A DNA stretch of 64,000 nucleotides from NCBI RefSeq assembly GCF_019336435.1, contig NZ_JAHWXQ010000003.1, forward strand, positions 62,001 to 126,000, given 5' to 3'. The translations under genes were made by a program, and so were the position numbers. This DNA comes from Pontibacter populi (GTDB lineage: Bacteria; Bacteroidota; Bacteroidia; Cytophagales; Hymenobacteraceae). How positions within the stretch are numbered: position 1 is the stretch's first letter; each line of letters begins with the position of its first letter. Of the stretch, positions 61,253 to 64,000 are shown one piece after another. The notes beneath the pieces were generated by a model. The model searched no databases. It was given only the letters and a program-made list of their open reading frames with translations, and had not been told where the DNA came from.

Positions 61253-62197
61253 ATGAAAGCATTTGTAGTAAACGAGCCGGGCGCACCGGAAAGCCTGCAG
61301 CTTACCGAGATCGAAAATCCAACTATAAAAGAGGACGAAGTGCTGGTAAAAGTAAAGGCCATTAGTATAAATCCGGTTGATACCAAAACACGTGAAGGCA
61401 AAGCGTTTTACAGTACGTTAAAAGAGACAGCTCCCGTTATACCTGGCTGGGATATTTCGGGAGAAGTGGCGGAAGTGGGAGAGAAGGTAACCTACTTTAA
61501 GCCCGGCGACGAAGTGTTTGGGATGGTGAATTTTCCGGGACACGGCAGAGCCTACGCCGAGTTTGTAGCTGCCCCTGAAGCGCACCTGGCTCATAAGCCC
61601 GCCAATGTGCCGCACCACGAAGCGGCGGCCGCAACGCTTGCCGCGCTGACGGCCTGGCAGGTGCTTGTAAATGAAGCTGATATACAACCGGGCCAGCGTG
61701 TGCTCGTACATGCCGCAGCAGGTGGAGTGGGCCATTTTGCTACCCAGATAGCGAAGTATTTCAAAGCATTTGTAATTGGTACGGCATCAAAAGAGAATCA
61801 TGATTTTATTATGAATATGGGTGCCGATGAGCAGATAGATTATAATGAATATAAAGTTGAAGATGTGGTGATGGATGCCGATATTGTAGTCGACTCGCTT
61901 GGTGAGGAAAATTCTCTGCGCTCTTTAAAATGCCTGAAAGATGGGGGGAAGTTGGTATCTATACTAGGTGGCGCAAAGGAGGCGGTGCAGCAGGAAGCCC
62001 GGAAACGAAATATTGAAGCGAAGAACTACCTGGTGCACTCGAGCGGGGAAGATATGGCCAAGATTGCCGACCTGATGAGCCAGGGAAAACTAACTGCTCA
62101 CGTATCGCATGTCTATGATTTTGAAGACATGGCCAAAGCGCATGCCCAGGTAGAGACGCGCAAAACCCGGGGCAAAGTAGTAGTGCATGTAAGTTAA
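61253..62197 (+). CDS. NADP-dependent quinone-oxidoreductase-like dehydrogenase (MDR)
   Basis: 314 residues from ATG 61253 (MKAFVVNEPGAPESLQL); the frame is open far upstream, but that part overlaps VF530 in antisense and does not match the family. It is a zinc-free quinone reductase: the N-terminal GroES-like part has GWDISGEVAEVGEKV, and the NADP loop is VLVHAAAGGVGHFATQIAKYF. It reduces quinones or enals with NADPH; exact substrate not known. A DinB gene follows 34 bases downstream. Confidence 0.93.
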   Translation: MKAFVVNEPGAPESLQLTEIENPTIKEDEVLVKVKAISINPVDTKTREGKAFYSTLKETAPVIPGWDISGEVAEVGEKVTYFKPGDEVFGMVNFPGHGRAYAEFVAAPEAHLAHKPANVPHHEAAAATLAALTAWQVLVNEADIQPGQRVLVHAAAGGVGHFATQIAKYFKAFVIGTASKENHDFIMNMGADEQIDYNEYKVEDVVMDADIVVDSLGEENSLRSLKCLKDGGKLVSILGGAKEAVQQEARKRNIEAKNYLVHSSGEDMAKIADLMSQGKLTAHVSHVYDFEDMAKAHAQVETRKTRGKVVVHVS

Positions 62198-62231
62198 CTT
62201 AAACCATTGTTCATACTAAAAACCCATCATC

Positions 62232-62753
62232 ATGACACAAACCAAGAAACTGGAAGTGTGGCTGCGCGGCCCTGTAAACGGCGTGCCTGCTTTATTGCAA
62301 CCCGTAGCACATGCATTGCAGCAGGCCTGCGAGGAGGTAGAAAGTTTTATGCAGGATTTTCCGGAAGACCTGATCTGGGAGCGACCGGCCGGTGTGGCAT
62401 CGGTTGGGTATCATTTGCAGCACTTAACAGGAATTTTGCAGCGTCTGCTGACCTATGCCCGTGGCGAAGCCTTGTCCGAAGACCAACTGGCCTTTCTGTA
62501 TTCCGAAGGCAAACCAACCGAAGCCACAGCACAGGACCTGGTGCAACGGTACCGGGAGCAGCTTAATAAGGCACTGGAGCAGCTGAAGCAAACAGATGAA
62601 AACACCTTAACAGAAGTGCGCCGGGTAGGACGTGCGCAGGTAGAATCTACGGTGATGGGCTTGTTGTTTCATGCGGCAGAGCACAGCATGAGGCACGTGG
62701 GGCAGTTGCTGGTAACAGCGCGCGTGCTTCGCGGGCAAGCTAAAGAAGCTTAG
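62232..62753 (+). CDS. DinB-family protein
   Basis: 173 residues, four-helix bundle. The three metal-binding histidines of the DinB fold appear in VGYHLQHLTG, then in FHAAEHSMRHVGQL. The family is induced by DNA damage in Bacillus or serves as a thiol transferase elsewhere; the reaction is unknown here. ATG 62232 fits the family start. It lies 34 bases after the oxidoreductase on the same strand. Confidence 0.88.
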   Translation: MTQTKKLEVWLRGPVNGVPALLQPVAHALQQACEEVESFMQDFPEDLIWERPAGVASVGYHLQHLTGILQRLLTYARGEALSEDQLAFLYSEGKPTEATAQDLVQRYREQLNKALEQLKQTDENTLTEVRRVGRAQVESTVMGLLFHAAEHSMRHVGQLLVTARVLRGQAKEA

Positions 62754-62787
62754 TTTATAGTTTAATGCCTGCAACTAGTTAGTTATA

Positions 62788-62826
62788 AAACGCCCTGCAT
62801 ACAACAAACTATGCAGGGCGTTTCAC
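62788..62826. terminator. Terminator between dinB-like and thrC
   Basis: 13-bp perfect arms (62788-62800 and 62811-62823, AAACGCCCTGCAT) around a 10-base loop; usable in both directions. Confidence 0.9.
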
Positions 62827-62834
62827 TTTATCCC

Positions 62835-64000
62835 TTATTGAAAAACATCAGAAAGGTTCTCCATATACTTTTGGCCGGAGCCTGTATTTAACAGCAGTAT
62901 CTTTTCTTTACGAGAGATTATATCAGTCTCCACTAACTTGCGTGCTGCCATCCAAACAGCGGCTCCCTCTGGAGCCACAAACAAGCCTTCCGATGCGCCT
63001 AACTCCTTCAGGCCGGTTACCATTTCGGTTTCGGTAATGCTAATGGCCGTACCGCCTGACTCCTGTAATGTCTGTAACATAAGGGCTTCGCCCAGTGGGC
63101 GGGGAACAGCCAGGCCGTTGGCTATAGTTGGTTTGCCCACATAGTTCTGCGCATTAGGTTGCCGGCCTGCTAAAGTCTCGATCAGTGGCTGGCAGTTGGC
63201 GGCCTGCACGGCTACCATGCGGGGTAACTTTATAGTTGGTTCCAGCCACCCAAGCTGCTGCATTTCCTTAAAGGCTTTCCAGATGCCGATTAAACCTGTT
63301 CCGCCACCGGCAGGGTAAAGTATTACATCGGGAAGTGTCCAGTTCAGTTGCTCTGCAATCTCATACCCCATGGTTTTCTTACCTTCCAGGCGGTATGGCT
63401 CTTTCAGCGTCGATACATCCAACAGGTCGCCATGCTGGTTCAGCTCTTTCACTTTTGCAGCACAGTCATTGATCAGCCCGTCTATAAGCACCACTTCGGC
63501 ACCGTACCAGTAGCATTCTTCTTTAAAAGCTTTGGGTGTGTGGCGGGGCATCACAACAACGGCACGCATTCCTGCTTTGGCGCAATAGGCGGCCATGGCT
63601 ACACCGGCATTACCGGCTGTAGGTATAATACAGCCCTCCACTCCATGTTCCTTTGCCTTCGATATGGCCATACTTAATCCGCGTGCTTTAAAAGATCCGG
63701 TAGGGTTTTGGCCTTCGTCTTTCAGAAGCAGGGTGTTGAGCTCGTATTTTGCCGCTAAATTTTTAAGTGCAACTATAGGTGTAAATCCTTCGCCCAGGCT
63801 AACAATGTTTTCGGGATGAAGTACCGGCAGCATTTCTTTGTAGCGCCACATGGTGCCTTCGCGCTTTTTCAGTTCAGATTTCGGGAAGTGAGCATCTTTT
63901 AAATAGTGTGCCAGCAGTGGCATGTGGCAGCACGGCGAAACCGTTTGCTTTTGAAAAGCTGGGTAAGAGGTACCACACCGGGAACAGGTGAGGGTACTAA
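62835..64000 (-). CDS. thrC: Threonine synthase (5' end outside window)
   Basis: The frame stays open from the first internal Met (63923) to the window edge, adding TLTCSRCGTSYPAFQ and SPCC upstream, a zinc-ribbon-like start seen in long threonine synthases, so the gene starts beyond 64000. It makes threonine from O-phosphohomoserine with PLP. The PLP lysine is in NPTGSFKARG (79th residue from the internal Met) and the phosphate-binding loop in YPAGGGTGLIG. About 387 residues are visible. It converges with the DinB gene. Confidence 0.95.
   Translation of the reverse strand, partial: STLTCSRCGTSYPAFQKQTVSPCCHMPLLAHYLKDAHFPKSELKKREGTMWRYKEMLPVLHPENIVSLGEGFTPIVALKNLAAKYELNTLLLKDEGQNPTGSFKARGLSMAISKAKEHGVEGCIIPTAGNAGVAMAAYCAKAGMRAVVVMPRHTPKAFKEECYWYGAEVVLIDGLINDCAAKVKELNQHGDLLDVSTLKEPYRLEGKKTMGYEIAEQLNWTLPDVILYPAGGGTGLIGIWKAFKEMQQLGWLEPTIKLPRMVAVQAANCQPLIETLAGRQPNAQNYVGKPTIANGLAVPRPLGEALMLQTLQESGGTAISITETEMVTGLKELGASEGLFVAPEGAAVWMAARKLVETDIISRKEKILLLNTGSGQKYMENLSDVFQ

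Overview
The window looks like chromosomal DNA of a Bacteroidota member of the Cytophagales, most likely Pontibacter or a close Hymenobacteraceae relative. The reasons are a subtilase with a type IX secretion (T9SS) sorting domain, a Reg_prop/Y_Y_Y LytS-type kinase with a LytTR regulator, a DUF5777-like barrel, PaaN, MenG/UbiE-type and KdsB housekeeping genes, and promoters of the Bacteroidota form TTG/TTTG-N19-21-TAnnTTTG. Genus is an inference. Most genes are housekeeping or envelope functions. No phage, IS element or CRISPR array was seen.

Layout: 1-4049 holds the 3' end of an Hsp70/actin-fold-like gene, then a membrane-anchored Q/E/R-rich protein and a ZorA/ZorB-like (MotA/MotB-like) stator pair. 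This is the best candidate for an undescribed system. 4445-18129 holds tRNA-Glu, gap, a universal stress protein, a lipid kinase, a SUI1-type protein, kdsB, an AlkD-like glycosylase, an NfeD protease, a LysM/RlpA-like protein, a TIGR02757 protein, an RsbQ-like hydrolase, a SpoIIAA-like protein, folK and a hydrolase. 18397-30713 holds a polyprenyl synthase, a methyltransferase, a TlpA lipoprotein, aconitase, the T9SS subtilase, paaN and a coiled-coil protein. 30818-34466 is an iron-regulated TonB receptor/PepSY pair behind two Fur-like boxes. 34560-39297 is an RsbR-RsbS-RsbT stressosome operon with a SpoIIE-type phosphatase and a double-ATPase histidine kinase, facing a response regulator. 39533-47966 holds tRNA-Arg, ohr and an envelope electron-transfer cluster: YceI, propeller kinase, LytTR regulator, two cytochromes, OB-fold protein, YceI and a barrel. 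Three 21-bp-spaced GTTCAG sites sit in front of its second half. 48167-64000 holds sucC, an AI-2E-type transporter, a LolD-like ATPase, a Rad52/DdrA-like protein, a metal-box-linked outer membrane protein, recQ, an ABM protein, small enzymes, a YdcF protein, VF530, an oxidoreductase, DinB and the 3' part of thrC.

Four kinds of non-coding structure run through the window: (i) a dispersed near-palindrome AACTATAG(TT), in genes and gaps alike, far above chance; (ii) long mosaic intergenic repeats at 13.5, 19.6, 20.7, 53.7 (inverted) and 59.8 kb, built from the same hairpin modules in the same order; (iii) intergenic tracts with a strict 8-bp period around AACT/AGTT; (iv) unusually long perfect hairpins and palindromes between convergent genes.

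All family names come from reading motifs by eye. No database search was possible.
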